Positions 1 through 10,810 are shown, numbered from the stretch's first letter. The stretch is DNA of 64,000 nt from Diplonema papillatum (GCA_030068145.1 JAPJBO010000024.1:310001-374000); one strand, 5' to 3'. Numbers and translations are program-made. Notes: a model not told the origin generated them from the sequence alone.

Positions 1-87
1 CCCTTTACTGATTCAGCATGTGTACAAAAAGGAAACTAAGAAAATTAGCGTGCTGAAATCAGTACGTTCAGCATGCTGAACGTAAGG

Positions 88-1445
88 CCTGGTCCTACCT
101 CTACATCTCGACGCGTGCGAGCGTCACTGTCCAGACTTGCTACCGTGCAAGGGACAACTGATCAGGCAACCAGGCACGCACAGTGTCCAAACGTAGTTTT
201 GCCACCCCGTACCCCAATCCGGACTAGGGGCGTGCGAGTGTCACTGTCCAGACTTACTACCGTGCAAGGGACAACTGATCAGGCAATCAGGCACGCACAG
301 TGTGACCAAACGTAGTTTTGCCACCCCGTACCCCAATCCGGACTAGGGGCGTGCGAGCACTGTCCAGACTTGCTGCCGTGCAAGGGACAACTGATCAGGC
401 AATCAGGCACGCACAGTGTGACCAAACATAGTTTTGCCACCCCGTACCCCAATCCGGACTAGGGGCGTGCGAGTGTCACTGTCCAGACTTACTACCGTGC
501 AAGGGACAACTGATCAGGCAATCTGGCACGTAGTTTTGCCACCCCGTACCCCAATCCGGACTAGGGGCGCGAGTGTCACTGTCCAGACTTGCTACCGTGC
601 AAGGGACAACTGATCAGGCAATCAGGCACGCACAGTGTCCAAACGTAGTTTTGCCACCCCGTACCCCAATCCGGACTAGGGGCGTGCGAGTGTCACTGTC
701 CAGACTTGCTACCGTGCAAGGGACAACTGATCAGGCAATCAGGCACGCACAGTGTGACCAAACGTAGTTTTGCCACCCCGTACCCCAATCCGGACTAGGG
801 GCGTGCGAGCACTGTCCAGACTTGCTGCCGTGCAAGGGACAACTGATCAGGCAATCAGGCACGCACAGTGTGACCAAACATAGTTTTGCCACCCCGTACC
901 CCAATCCGGACTAGGGGCGTGCGAGTGTCACTGTCCAGACTTACTACCGTGCAAGGGACAACTGATCAGGCAATCTGGCACGTAGTTTTGCCACCCCGTA
1001 CCCCAATCCGGACTAGGGGCGCGAGTGTCACTGTCCAGACTTGCTACCGTGCAAGGGACAACTGATCAGGCAATCAGGCACGCACAGTGTCCAAACGTAG
1101 TTTTGCCACCCCGTACCCCAATCCGGACTAGGGGCGTGCGAGTGTCACTGTCCAGACTTGCTACCGTGCAAGGGACAACTGATCAGGCAATCAGGCACGC
1201 ACAGTGTCCAAACGTAGTTTTGCCACCCCGTACCCCAATCCGGACTAGGGGCGTGCGAGTGTCACTGTCCAGACTTGCTACCGTGCAAGGGACAACTGAT
1301 CAGGCAATCAGGCACGCACAGTGACCAAACGTAGGTTTGCATGCACCAGTCAACCCGGACCCTATTTCTACACCTAGGGGCATGCGTGTCACTGTCCAGA
1401 CTTACTACCGTGCAAGGGACAACTGATCAGGCAATCAGGCACTAG
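88..1445. repeat. Tandem satellite, ~116-bp unit, 12 copies
   Basis: About twelve head-to-tail copies are seen, marked by the recurring string GGACAACTGATCAGGC at roughly 151, 267, 387, 510, 602, 719, 838, 957, 1049, 1166, 1282 and 1414. Unit length varies (92-123 bp) through internal deletions. A variant with CTTGCTGCCG recurs at ~372 and ~824, and neighbouring units repeat in the same order, so there is a higher-order period of 452 bp. Short plus-strand ORFs inside it encode only the repeat and are not credible genes. Confidence 0.95.
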
Positions 1446-2150
1446 ATTCACGCTGGGGTTGCGGGTGTCACACCGGATTTCACACTGGATTTGCGGCGTC
1501 ACACCCGCAAAATGGACTGTCGGGATTTTCTTGGCTGTTTCCATGCAATCCAAACGCGCTGCTTTTCTGGGCAAGAATCGAGACACAACGAGAGGGCAAA
1601 CGCGAGAGGACAACCAAAAACGCTCTACTTGTTCTTTTCTTTGTGTTTTTTTTTTCTTGTTTTTCCCTCGTTCGTTCCTTCTTTTTAAGAGTGAAAGTTC
1701 GCATGAAACCCCGAGGTTTTTAAGTTGCTTTCACGTGGTTGTTGGTTTACCTTTTACCTTCTTTTTTTGCTAAAGCTTTGCAAATTGAGCCGTATCATTC
1801 AGCGCGCATCGCGAAGTGGATCCTCCTTTTTTAGCAGATGCACGACGACCAACGACCAACGTCAACCGTGGAGAGAAAGTGCCCATTTGTCGCACCTTGT
1901 AACACCAACTGCTTCTTTGGTGGCATGGTGGCAGAGGCAACGTTTATCGTTGAGCCACTGTATAAGCAAATCTTTGGCTGAGCACCTTCGGTGCATTACG
2001 GGTCGAGTGAGGCGGCGAGACCTATTATTATTGAGAGACAAGAGACAAGCTCCGATCGTTTCGAGTCCACCCAGCCCCAGATGCAATGGTTGCAAGGAGA
2101 CGTTTCGGAGCGCACACGAGTATGCTAATTCGGATCTGGAACGAGTCCAT
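1446..2150. other. Gene-free stretch
   Basis: No coding region is supported here. 1441-1515 contains an imperfect inverted repeat built on GCGGGTGTCACACC and its complement, like the interior of the MITE family found at 5.9 and 29.9 kb. 1620-1770 is pyrimidine-rich. ORFs of up to 146 codons lack recognisable protein features. Confidence 0.5.
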
Positions 2151-2159
2151 GTGTTTTGG

Positions 2160-2405
2160 TTCTAGCTATCCTGAGGGAAACTTCGGAGTGAACCAGCTAC
2201 TAGATGGTTCGATGGGTCTTTCGCCCCTATACCCAGCTTTGACGAGCGATTTGCACGTCAACACCGCAACGGACCTCCACCAGGGTTTCCCCCGGCTTCG
2301 TCCTATCCAGGCATAGTTCACCATCTTTCGGGTCCCACGGACAACGTCCTTGCTCCCGCTGGCCTGACGTGGCTAAACGCTCGCAGGCTCATGTCACCCG
2401 TCCTT
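2160..2405 (-). rRNA. Large-subunit rRNA fragment (antisense, degenerate)
   Basis: The plus strand reads as the reverse complement of conserved LSU (25S/28S) rRNA. Recognisable blocks are TATCCTGAGGGAAACTTCGG, ACCAGCTACTAGATGG, TTTCGCCCCTATACCC, TTTGCACGTCA, CCTCCACCAG and GCATAGTTCACCATCTTTCG. These come, in order, from the conserved domain II part of the molecule. Past the GGGACCC block the match resumes only after a shortened stretch, with a GCGAGCGTTT block near 2380, so about 100 nt of the normal gene looks deleted or diverged. I judge it a dispersed pseudogene fragment and not a working rDNA unit. It abuts the dispersed repeat at 2401-2567. Confidence 0.8.
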
Positions 2406-2567
2406 GCCTCATGAATACCAGTCTCTTTCATTTGCCAGTCTTTGATTTTCATTTCATGCGTGGTTGACCATCATATTACCAACAGGAGAGGTAGTGATCC
2501 TTCCGTCCTCCTGGAGCTCTAGAGCTTCCAGGAGGGGAGGACCCCCTTTCCTATATTGGGCATGACC
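2401..2567. repeat. Dispersed repeat family R1, copy 1
   Basis: This ~165-bp segment recurs in the same orientation at 31961-32118, with a few indels and substitutions. Both run from CTTGCCT..GAATACCAGTCTC to the common end CCTATATTGGGCATGACC and then diverge abruptly. Each copy contains an inverted CCTCCTGGAG/CTTCCAGGAGG hairpin. Each lies near an LSU-rRNA fragment, here directly adjacent. Confidence 0.9.
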
Positions 2568-2589
2568 GGAATTTTCGGAAGTTCTCCGT

Positions 2590-4320
2590 ACATGGGTGCA
2601 GAGATGCACAACGGTCAACATCAGAGACAAAGAGACGTGCCCACTTGGACCTAATGCAGAACGCACAATACGACAAGAGCTCTGCGGGGCTTTAACCAGA
2701 GGAGAAACCTGCGTTATAAATGGACACCATGCGTGCGCCGCAACCACGACGAGAGCTACATGCAGAGATGCACAACGGTCAACATCAGAGACGAAGAGAC
2801 GTGGCCGCTTGGACCTGATGCAGAACGCACAATACGACAAGAGCTGCTTCTTGTTGCTGCGGGGCGTTGAACCTGAGGAGGACCCTGCGTTTATAAATGG
2901 ACACCATGCGTGCGCCGCAACCACGAAGAGAGCTACATGAGCGCAGAGATGCACAACGATCGGCATCGAACATGGAGAGACGTGCGCACATGGACCTGAC
3001 GCAGAAAGCACAGTACGACAAGAGCTGCTTCTTGTTGCCGCGGGGCGTTGAACCAGAGGAGAACCCTGCGTTATAAATGGACACCATGCGTGCGCCGCAA
3101 CCACGAAGAGAGCTACATGAGCGCAGAGATGCACAACAATCGGCATCGAACATGGAGAGACGTGCGCACGGACCTGACGCAGAAAGCACAATACGACGAG
3201 AGCTGCTTCTTGTTGCCGCGGGGCGTTGAACCAGAGGAGAACCCTGCGTTTAGAAATGGACACCATGCGTGCGCCGCAACCACTACATGGGCGCAGAGAT
3301 GCACAACGATCGGCATCGAACATGGAGAGACGTGCCCGCATGGACCTGACGCAGAAAGCACAATACGACAAGAGCTGCTTCTTGTTGCCGCGGGGCGTTG
3401 AACCAGAGGAGAACCCTGCGTTTATAAATGGACACCATGCGTGCGCCGCAACCCCGAAGAGAGCTACATGAGCGCAGAGATGCACAACGCTCGGCATCGA
3501 ACATGGAGAGACGTGCACGGACCTGACGCAGAAAGCACAATACGACGAGAGCTGCTTCTTGTTGCCGCGGGGCGTTGAACCAGAGGAGAGCCCTGCGTTT
3601 ATAAATGGACACCACGCGCACCGCAATCACGAAGAGAGCCTGCATGGGTGCAGAGATGCCATCGGACATGGAGAGAAGTGCCCACTTGGACCTGGTGCAG
3701 AACGCACAATACGACAAGAGCCTGGTTCCTGTTGCTGCGGGGCGTTGAACCAGAGGAGAACCCTGCGTTTATAAATGGACACCATGCGTGCGCCGCAACC
3801 ACGACGAGAGCTACATGGGTGCAGAGATGCACAACGGTCAACATAAGAGACGAGCTGCTTCTCGTTGCTGCGGAGGCAACGCCTAGCGTTGAATCGCAGG
3901 AGAATCCCACATTTAATGGGCTCCGTGCATGCGCCACAACCACGAAGAGAATTACGTGGGTGCAGAGATGCACTACGATCGGCATCGGACATGGAGAGAA
4001 GTGCCCACTTGGACCTGATGTAGAACGCACAATACGACAAGAGCAGCTTCTTGTTGCTGCGGAGCGTTGGACCAGAGGAGAACCCTGCGTTTAAAAATGG
4101 AAACCATGCGTGCAACCACGAAGAGAGCTACGTGGGTGCAGAGATGCACAACGGTCAACATCAGACACGAAGAGACGTGCCCATTTGGACCTGATGCAGA
4201 AAGCACAATACGACAAGCGCTGCTTCTTGTTGCTGCGGGGCGTTGGACCAGAGGAGAACCCTGCGTTTATAAATGGACACCATGCGTGCGCCGCAACCAC
4301 GAAGAGAGCTACTTTGGGCG
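2590..4320. repeat. Tandem array, ~175-bp unit, 10 copies
   Basis: The landmark ATGGACACCATGCGTGCGCC or a variant occurs at about 2720, 2897, 3077, 3256, 3428, 3605, 3775, 3916, 4097 and 4273. Spacings are 177, 180, 179, 172, 177, 170, 141, 181 and 176 bp. Most units carry a TTATAAATGG (TATA-like) string just upstream. The array is open in several frames on both strands, the longest being 390 codons on the minus strand (3626-2454). Unit lengths are not consistently multiples of three and the frame wanders, so coding is unlikely. Confidence 0.93.
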
Positions 4321-4436
4321 GCAAGCCATTCCCTCCGAGATATTGGCGTTGGCTGTCTTAGGTGGAACAACCTTCGAGTTCAGCGAGCGCGAAGACCTGT
4401 CGGGGTTGTTTGCCTGGTAGAGAGTTGCTTTAGTAA

Positions 4437-4610
4437 ACGGCAGGAACTGGAGCAAAGCGCATGGCAGGATGAGCACACCACCCGAGCCAACAACAGGAGT
4501 GTAAATTTGTTGCATTGGTGTGATTGTCAGGCCTTCGACTACCCCTGAGCAACGCACTATCACAGGAGAATTCGGGTGGGTTGAGGTCGGTCTTCTGAGA
4601 CTGAGTTTTT
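4437..4610 (-). repeat. Dispersed repeat R2, copy 1 (inverted relative to 22.9 kb)
   Basis: The reverse complement of this segment matches 22892-23000, including TCAGTCTCAGAAGACC, GGCTCGGGTGGTGTGCTCAT and GCCATGCGCTTTGCTCCAGT. This copy carries about 65 extra bases at the point where the other copy reads TCCTGTTGT. The extra segment is flanked on both sides by TCCTGT, so it is either an insertion with a target duplication or was lost from the other copy by recombination between short repeats. Confidence 0.88.
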
Positions 4611-5239
4611 CTTTTGTATAAGCACCTGCTTTGTAGGAAATACTTGACGAGACAGGTATCGACCGTACCGATAACCGATGACCGATAACCTGATTTTTTT
4701 TTTTTTTTTAGTTCGGGCCACCAGGGCACCTTACTCCACTCCTCTGAGGTCCCCTGATGGGATGGTTGGGAGACCTTACAATCAAGTAAGGAAGCCATCC
4801 TTTACTGCGGAGCAATTTCCGCTAGCAGTACAAGTACTGTGTGAACTAGAGCTTTCATCTGGGAGTTCATCCCCAAACGCCTGGAGAAGTTGGCCAGCCA
4901 GGGAATCGAACCAGCGACCCTCAGGTTATCAATCTGGCGCCCTTACAAAATGGTTCGATTCCTCCTCAACCACTATTTCAGGTGTTCAGGGATTGGCTCC
5001 TGAATGCAACTCCTAGCCCAGTCTCTGTAGAAAACGGCTGCACAGGTTGACCGTGTGGGTGCCAGGGAGAGGCGACTACCACAGGAAATGGGGTACCCTT
5101 TTTGTTGAACGCTTACGCCCGCCACTAAACCCAGATTCACCTGTGTTTCGTGTGGGCTACAGCACATTTACCTCCTTTGATCTTTTGCAACTGGCAGCCT
5201 CCTCAAGTATTTCCTACAAAGCAGGTGCATATACAAAAA
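4611..5239. mobile_element. Foldback/MITE-like element with perfect 26-bp terminal inverted repeats
   Basis: 4622-4647 (GCACCTGCTTTG...ACTTGA) is the exact reverse complement of 5203-5228. With one mismatch the inverted repeat extends outward to about 36 bp, ending in TTTTGTATA. The interior is ~0.6 kb with no transposase ORF, so it would have to be mobilised in trans. On the minus strand it includes a tRNA-like B-box (GGTTCGATTCC at 4912-4902) inside a degenerate tRNA-Ile-like sequence, and a T tract at 4689-4709. It may be a composite of a SINE-like core and foldback ends. Confidence 0.75.
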
Positions 5240-5526
5240 AAAAAATGCATAGGGGTGGCAAGAATAGTCATTTCATCTGGCGGGGCGCGACCGGACGAAG
5301 CGGTCCACCCTGTTGCAGGGGGTAGTGTCACTGCATCGCGGGTTTTTTTACCTGGTCGGACCTGCTCGCTAGCAGGCCAGCCCAGGTCGCAGTGAGACTG
5401 GCGTTCACTGTGTGCTGAAGAAGCATTTTTTTGGGCTCCCGCTCCGGAAGCAACCGGATACCGGTAGCCCCGCTGTACCAACATGGCTTGTACAGTGTCC
5501 CGCGCTCCAAAAAAAAAAAAAAAAAA

Positions 5527-5695
5527 TGCATAGGGGTGGCAGAGTGAGCGGGCGTCGGCCTCTAGGCCGGTAGGCCCGGGTTCGAACCCCGCCCATCACA
5601 CTTTTCAGGTCGAAGATTGTTTTCGAGGTTAGTTGCGTTTCGGGGTCTAATATCCCCGATATTAGCGTTTTTTGCGGAGTTTCTCAGTATCTCGC
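5527..5695 (+). mobile_element. tRNA-headed SINE, copy 1
   Basis: This ~165-bp segment recurs with only a handful of differences at 62132-62291. It contains an RNA polymerase III A-box-like TGGCAGAGTGAG (5537-5548) and a canonical B-box GGTTCGAACCC (5579-5589) about 42 bp apart, as in a tRNA. The middle forms a CGGCC/GGCCG stem with a 4-nt loop instead of a real anticodon arm, so it is a tRNA-derived element and not a tRNA gene. A run of about 20 A residues precedes it. A truncated head (TGCATAGGGGTGGCA) also occurs after another A run at ~5245. Confidence 0.8.
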
Positions 5696-5910
5696 GGCAT
5701 TTGGGCCCCGCGTTGGACCCCGGAAACGGGGTCGGGGGGGAAAATCTTACCCCCCCGGGGGCTGGGCTGGCTGCATACGTGCATACGTATGCGTATGCGT
5801 ATGCAGATTTGAAAATATGCATACGCATACGGCTGCATACGTATGCATAGGTGGGGCTGTGTGAGGCCAGCCCGGCTTTCTGGCTGCTGCGTGACGGGCC
5901 TATGAGTGAA

Positions 5911-6038
5911 GACGGTGGAGTCCAGAGCCCCAGAAACTGGAGTTAAAGCTGGAGTTGAAAAAGCGGGTGTCACACGCTTTTTAGGTGTGACTCGCGCCCT
6001 CTTTGACATGCAGTTTCTGAGACTGGACCTCACCGTGT
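5911..6038. mobile_element. MITE family M1, copy 1 (~128 bp)
   Basis: The left end ACGGTGGAGTCCAG and the right end CTGGACCTCACCGTGT are imperfect inverted repeats. The interior holds inverted GCGGGTGTCACAC / GTGTGACTCGC blocks. A related copy lies at 29891-30057 with the same ends and the same CAGAAGCTGGAGTTAAAG-like arms. No ORF is present. I could not define a clean target-site duplication. Confidence 0.72.
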
Positions 6039-6180
6039 AACAAAGCAATGTACTGGTAAGTAGAAAGCAGGTCGATGAGGATGCGTGCCGCGGCCAATGT
6101 CTGCCTCGCTTTTTCCCCGACGACGTCGAACGCCAGCTCGAAGCACTGAACGAGCATGCTTCATGACGCACGACAGCCTA

Positions 6181-6237
6181 CAACGGGCTGGCGGAAAAGG
6201 CCCGCACCACGTGGCGGGCCTTTCCGCCAGCCCGTTG
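6181..6237. repeat. Long hairpin, ~24-bp stem
   Basis: CAACGGGCTGGCGG...GGCCCGC is followed after a short ACCACGTG loop by its reverse complement, with one extra A in the left arm. Such a structure could be a transposon foldback remnant or a small-RNA precursor. Confidence 0.85.
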
Positions 6238-6664
6238 CTCAGCAGATCCTGAGACAACCAGCTTCGGTTGCCTCATCGGAGCGCGGCTCGTCGGCTTACG
6301 GGAGTGAACACACTGCCCGTGCATCCCGGGTTGCGGCGTCCGTCGGCACTCACGAAACTTTGCTTTTGAGTATCCTTTTCGACTCCCCCTTCATCCTGGA
6401 CGAAGGAGGTGCTTTGCCAGAGAAGTCACAGCCACATGCATAGCCGTATGCATACGTATGCATACGTATGCATAGCCGTATGCAGCGCCGTATGCGTATG
6501 CGTATGCAGGTTTGGGCGCATACGCGTATGCAGCCGTATGCAGCCACCATAGCCCGGGGGGGGGGGGGGGGGGGGTCTCCCCCCGGGTACTGGCGCCGAA
6601 CTTGCCACAGGCCAAACTTGCGCACACGCCGCCGAACTCAGCATCTCCAGAAGCTCTGGCAGAA

Positions 6665-7906
6665 CCCAAACTTGCTTCACCAGAACTTTGCTTCGCCCTA
6701 ACTTGCTTCACCAGAACTTTGCTTCGCCCTAACTTGCTTCACCAGAACTTTGCTTCGCCCTAACTTGCTTCACCAGAACTTTGCTTCGCCCTAACTTGCT
6801 TCACCAGAACTTTGCTTCGCCCTAACTTGCTTCACCAGAACTTTGCTTCGCCCTAACTTGCTTCACCAGAACTTTGCTTCGCCCTAACTTGCTTCACCAG
6901 AACTTTGCTTCGCCCTAACTTGCTTCACCAGAACTTTGCTTCGCCCTAACTTGCTTCACCAGAACTTTGCTTCGCCCTAACTTGCTTCACCAGAACTTTG
7001 CTTCGCCCTAACTTGCTTCACCAGAACTTTGCTTCGCCCTAACTTGCTTCACCAGAACTTTGCTTCGCCCTAACTTGCTTCACCAGAACTTTGCTTCGCC
7101 CTAACTTGCTTCACCAGAACTTTGCTTCGCCCTAACTTGCTTCACCAGAACTTTGCTTCGCCCTAACTTGCTTCACCAGAACTTTGCTTCGCCCTAACTT
7201 GCTTCACCAGAACTTTGCTTCGCCCTAACTTGCTTCACCAGAACTTTGCTTCGCCCTAACTTGCTTCACCAGAACTTTGCTTCGCCCTAACTTGCTTCAC
7301 CAGAACTTTGCTTCGCCCTAACTTGCTTCACCAGAACTTTGCTTCGCCCTAACTTGCTTCACCAGAACTTTGCTTCGCCCTAACTTGCTTCACCAGAACT
7401 TTGCTTCGCCCTAACTTGCTTCACCAGAACTTTGCTTCGCCCTAACTTGCTTCACCAGAACTTTGCTTCGCCCTAACTTGCTTCACCAGAACTTTGCTTC
7501 GCCCTAACTTGCTTCACCAGAACTTTGCTTCGCCCTAACTTGCTTCACCAGAACTTTGCTTCGCCCTAACTTGCTTCACCAGAACTTTGCTTCGCCCTAA
7601 CTTGCTTCACCAGAACTTTGCTTCGCCCTAACTTGCTTCACCAGAACTTTGCTTCGCCCTAACTTGCTTCACCAGAACTTTGCTTCGCCCTAACTTGCTT
7701 CACCAGAACTTTGCTTCGCCCTAACTTGCTTCACCAGAACTTTGCTTCGCCCTAACTTGCTTCACCAGAACTTTGCTTCGCCCTAACTTGCTTCACCAGA
7801 ACTTTGCTTCGCCCTAACTTGCTTCACCAGAACTTTGCTTCGCCCTAACTTGCTTCACCAGAACTTTGCTTCGCCCTAACTTGCTTCACCAGAACTTTGC
7901 TTCGCC
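6665..7906. repeat. 31-bp minisatellite, ~40 nearly identical copies
   Basis: The unit (CACCAGAACTTTGCTTCG then CCCTAACTTGCTT) repeats without visible divergence for ~1.24 kb. Flanking sequence at 6590-6664 and 7907-8100 contains looser versions such as GAACTTAGCATCGCCC. The same parent sequence without expansion lies at 62340-62520, and an inverted relative is at 56025-56225. Confidence 0.97.
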
Positions 7907-8109
7907 CGAACTTAGCATCACTTGAACTTAGTGTCGTCCGAACTGAGCTTCACCAGAATCGCCCGAACTTTACTTCGCCCGAACTTAGCATCGGCCCGAA
8001 CTTTGCTTCACCAGAACTTAGCATCGCCCAAACTTTGCTGCTTCCCGAACTTTAGCTGCCTCCAGTCTCGCCCCGCGCCGGTCTTTAGCAGAGCGCACGT
8101 ACTCTTCTA

Positions 8110-9090
8110 AGATCTGCGAAGCAAGAGAAGCAAGAGCGTGAGTGGTTGTGTGAGGAGCGAGAGGCCCTGAGTACTAACTTAGGGTGGTCACATTTTTACC
8201 TTACCGGGGAAGTTCCCCGGTGGTGTCAGCCAAAAGGTCGAAGCTCCCGGGAAGCTCCTCGAGGATATCAGTCCGAGTAAGTGCCATTTTTTGTTTGTAC
8301 GTGCCGGGGGAGGATTAGCCTGTTAGTGAGTGATAGTGAGTGAATATGATCGGTAGGCTAATCTTCTCCCAAACACGCTGCCAGCGTTCTCTTTCGTGTT
8401 TACAATTAATTGTTACTACGAAAAAACATTCTGACAGGTGGAAGAACCTTTTTTTTTTTTTTTTTGTCGTATAAGACCAGGGGTTTATATGGAAAGCTGG
8501 GTCCTCTGTATTCCTCCACACGCCTGTGGGGGTGGTTAACTTTTTACCAAGAAAGTGTTTTCTCAGTGTGGTTGCGGAGCTGCACCCAAGGACCCCCCAG
8601 TGTAGCCTAGCGCAGCCCAGCACAGCCGAATTGTGTCTCGTTCGTGGCTCGATCATAAAGGAAAAGGTGTGTCAAGTGTACGGCAGGGAACTTCAAGTTA
8701 AAACAACGTAAGCTGCAAACGGGGTACTACATGCCTACAATACTAGCCTCAAAAAGGGGCACTGGATGTGCAACAAGCAGGGTTCTTCTTGTAAGGACAG
8801 CTGCTGCTGTATCAAAGTATAACGAAGCTCTTGCAAACTTGAGCTGCGTAGGGCGCACATTTGCATAGCCACAACCAAGTACTCCCTCAAAAGAGTCAAC
8901 GAAGTCCGCTGACTGGCTCATTCCACTGAAAGTGGACGCCAAGAACAAGCAAGCTGGCTCCCCCCTTCAGTGGCTGGTCCCCCAGTGCTGGCCACTCACG
9001 GCGGCCCCCCGACAGTTTTCTTTTTTTTTTTTTGGAGCGTGGGGGTCGCCCCCACGGAAGACCCCCCTTATAAATCACTGTATAAGACGC
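8110..9090. other. Gene-free stretch
   Basis: Nothing coding is supported. It contains an inverted CCGGGGAA/TTCCCCGG pair at ~8200-8222, a T tract at 8449-8465, and a T run plus a CGTGGGGGTCGCCCCCACG hairpin at ~9016-9058. The longest ORF is 113 codons and unconvincing. Confidence 0.5.
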
Positions 9091-9095
9091 TAGTC

Positions 9096-9683
9096 TTAGA
9101 AGATTAATATTAGCCGACTAATGATATACTGGGGTGCACACCGTTTTTTCGCCGCGGGCCCTGCCGCTGCCTGCTGCTGCTGCTGCTTCGGGTCCCCCAG
9201 TGCGTGCTGCCTCTTCGGCGCCGGGCGCGCGATGAGCGACGAGATCAGCTGCGTGTTCGACGCCTTCGGCCCGGGTTTGCCGGCGGCGGCGGCGGCGGCT
9301 GCATCACTAGCAGCAGCAGCAGCAGCAGCGGCCGACAATTCCCCTTCGCTGTCGCTCTGCTTCGCTGCGCCGCGGGGCCGGTGCTGCAGGGCCAGGTCGA
9401 CGCTGACGCCCTTGACGGGCGTGGCGCCCCGGTTCGGCGTGCCGCCGTTGACTCCCGGGATCCCTCCGATGGACCGCATCGAGCCCAGCGCGGGGGAAGG
9501 CAGGCACCCGTTGTCTGCGTCGCTGCCTTTTTCCTGCACGCCCCTCGGGTCGCAGCCTGGTATCACGACAGAGTCTTCGCCGTCGAAGTCTGACGCCGGT
9601 TTTCCTTCTTCTTCTTCTTCTTGTTCTTCTGCATCTTCCTCTCGGGGCGGAAATTCGGCGCTTCCTTCTTCACCGACCACCAA
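9096..9683 (-). CDS. Low-complexity acidic ORF, 195 aa (doubtful gene)
   Basis: The ORF encodes an acidic N-terminal part (runs of Glu around residues 14-26), a Gly/Pro/Thr-rich middle, poly-Ala tracts encoded by GCN repeats, a Gln run, and a basic tail with PAPKRQ and AAKKRC that could be a nuclear localisation signal. No known domain is seen. Residues ~1-100 are encoded by module D, repeated almost perfectly at 9986-10346. There the same ORF start runs into unrelated sequence after ~100 codons (minus ORF 10287-9904). It may be an exon of a larger gene or a repeat-born ORF. Confidence 0.3.
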   Translation of the reverse strand: MVVGEEGSAEFPPREEDAEEQEEEEEGKPASDFDGEDSVVIPGCDPRGVQEKGSDADNGCLPSPALGSMRSIGGIPGVNGGTPNRGATPVKGVSVDLALQHRPRGAAKQSDSEGELSAAAAAAAASDAAAAAAAGKPGPKASNTQLISSLIARPAPKRQHALGDPKQQQQQAAAGPAAKKRCAPQYIISRLILIF

Positions 9684-9742
9684 TACATCCGGCGTGTGGC
9701 TAGGCTCGACCTGTCGTTTTGTGGAATAGTTGATTCGCAGCT
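9382..9742. repeat. Module D, copy 1 (361-bp direct duplication)
   Basis: Identical to 9986-10346 at a constant offset of 604 bp, except for one substitution seen near 9591 versus 10195 (Ser to Pro in the minus-strand ORF). The 243-bp spacer contains two copies of the dispersed CGCTT...AATCCGGGGT...AGAGTC motif. Confidence 0.95.
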
Positions 9743-9985
9743 CTTGACAAAGACAGATGGAAAAAAGAAGGCGAATTTAGAGTTGAAGGTCGCTTGAAAT
9801 CCCGGGGTGTTAGAGTCATGGTAAGTTGTATTTATTATCAATGGCGTTTGGTTAGGTTGCCTCTGCCTGGTTTCCAAAAGATTTGACCCCAAAAACAGGT
9901 TGTTCATTTCGGACGGAAAAGGTGTGTCACTTTCTTAGACTTGAAGTTCGCTTTGGGAATCCGGGGTTTTAGAGTCTCCGGGTGA

Positions 9986-10346
9986 TGCTGCAGGGCCAGG
10001 TCGACGCTGACGCCCTTGACGGGCGTGGCGCCCCGGTTCGGCGTGCCGCCGTTGACTCCCGGGATCCCTCCGATGGACCGCATCGAGCCCAGCGCGGGGG
10101 AAGGCAGGCACCCGTTGTCTGCGTCGCTGCCTTTTTCCTGCACGCCCCTCGGGTCGCAGCCTGGTATCACGACAGAGTCTTCGCCGTCGAAGTCTGGCGC
10201 CGGTTTTCCTTCTTCTTCTTCTTCTTGTTCTTCTGCATCTTCCTCTCGGGGCGGAAATTCGGCGCTTCCTTCTTCACCGACCACCAATACATCCGGCGTG
10301 TGGCTAGGCTCGACCTGTCGTTTTGTGGAATAGTTGATTCGCAGCT
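9986..10346. repeat. Module D, copy 2
   Basis: Second copy of the 361-bp duplication. It ends exactly where module A copy 1 begins (10346), a sharp junction. Confidence 0.95.
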
Positions 10347-10423
10347 TCGAGAATAACGTGAGTGCCCTGGGGTATTATGGCGTACCCTGAGATCGGGGAT
10401 ATGGACATTGAATATATGTCATC
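10346..10423 (+). repeat. Module A, copy 1 (78 bp)
   Basis: Matches 11151-11228 except for two substitutions that I see. It begins TTCGAGAA and contains GTGAGTGCCCTGG, a consensus-like 5' splice site followed 34 nt later by CTGAG. Confidence 0.92.
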
Positions 10424-10457
10424 GCGGTGGAATATCGCCTCGGCATCCGTCCCGGGG

Positions 10458-10761
10458 ACAGACCCGATATTCTACGCCATTCCTATCTCGCCTGCAGCCC
10501 AACTGGAGGTCACTCGAATAGTGATTGAAAGGACGATCGAGCTGAAAAATAAGATTCTTTTCGGCGCTCCGACTCTTGCTCGGTTGGCGCAAGCTGGTTT
10601 GTTAGGTGTACAGACCCGATATTCTACGCCATTCCTATCTCGCCTTCAGCCCAACTGGAGGTCACTCGAATAGTGATTGAAAGGACGATCGAGCTGAAAA
10701 ATAAGATTCTTTTCGGCGCTCCAACTCTTGCTCAGTTAGCGCAAGCTGGTTTGTTAGGTGT
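10458..10761 (+). repeat. Module B, copies 1 and 2 (152-bp tandem pair)
   Basis: 10458-10609 and 10610-10761 are almost identical. A third copy is at 12317-12467. All three are open in one frame that ends in Ala-Gly-Leu-Leu-Gly-Val. Copies 2 and 3 run into GTGAGT, a strong 5' splice-site consensus. Copy 1 loses it because it joins copy 2 directly. Confidence 0.93.
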
Positions 10762-10810
10762 GAGTGCTGCACTACGACATACCCGCTATTTGCGGGGTGT
10801 TGTGTAAGTT

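Larger units (their letters stand above)
5742..6575. repeat. Segment bounded by inverted GC-rich ends and GCATACGTATGC clusters
   Basis: Two clusters of the self-complementary motif GCATACGTATGC and variants lie at about 5771-5848 and 6436-6538, in mirror arrangement. They are capped by CCCCCGGGGGCTGGGCTGG (left) and a GGCTATGG..CCCGGGGG form (right, inverted). The ~0.83-kb span therefore looks like an inverted-repeat-bounded insertion. The MITE at 5911-6038 and the hairpin at 6181-6237 lie inside it. A run of 22 G at 6555-6576 marks its right boundary. Confidence 0.6.

Noticed and set aside
2454..3626. 390-codon minus-strand ORF (and others) across the 175-bp array
   Set aside because: It only reads the tandem repeat. 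Spacings (141-181 bp) are often not multiples of three and similar ORFs exist in several frames of both strands.
4890..4990. tRNA-Ile gene on the minus strand
   Set aside because: The B-box and a GAT-like anticodon loop are present, but stems do not pair and A-box spacing is ~63 nt instead of ~44, so it is a degenerate SINE-like sequence.
5534..5600. Functional tRNA gene
   Set aside because: The anticodon arm is a 5-bp stem with a 4-nt loop and the acceptor ends do not pair; the same sequence recurs as part of a longer repeat.
9121..9729. 202-codon plus ORF rich in Ala/Ser/Cys
   Set aside because: Low-complexity sequence opposite another low-complexity ORF; no protein features and half of it is a duplicated module.
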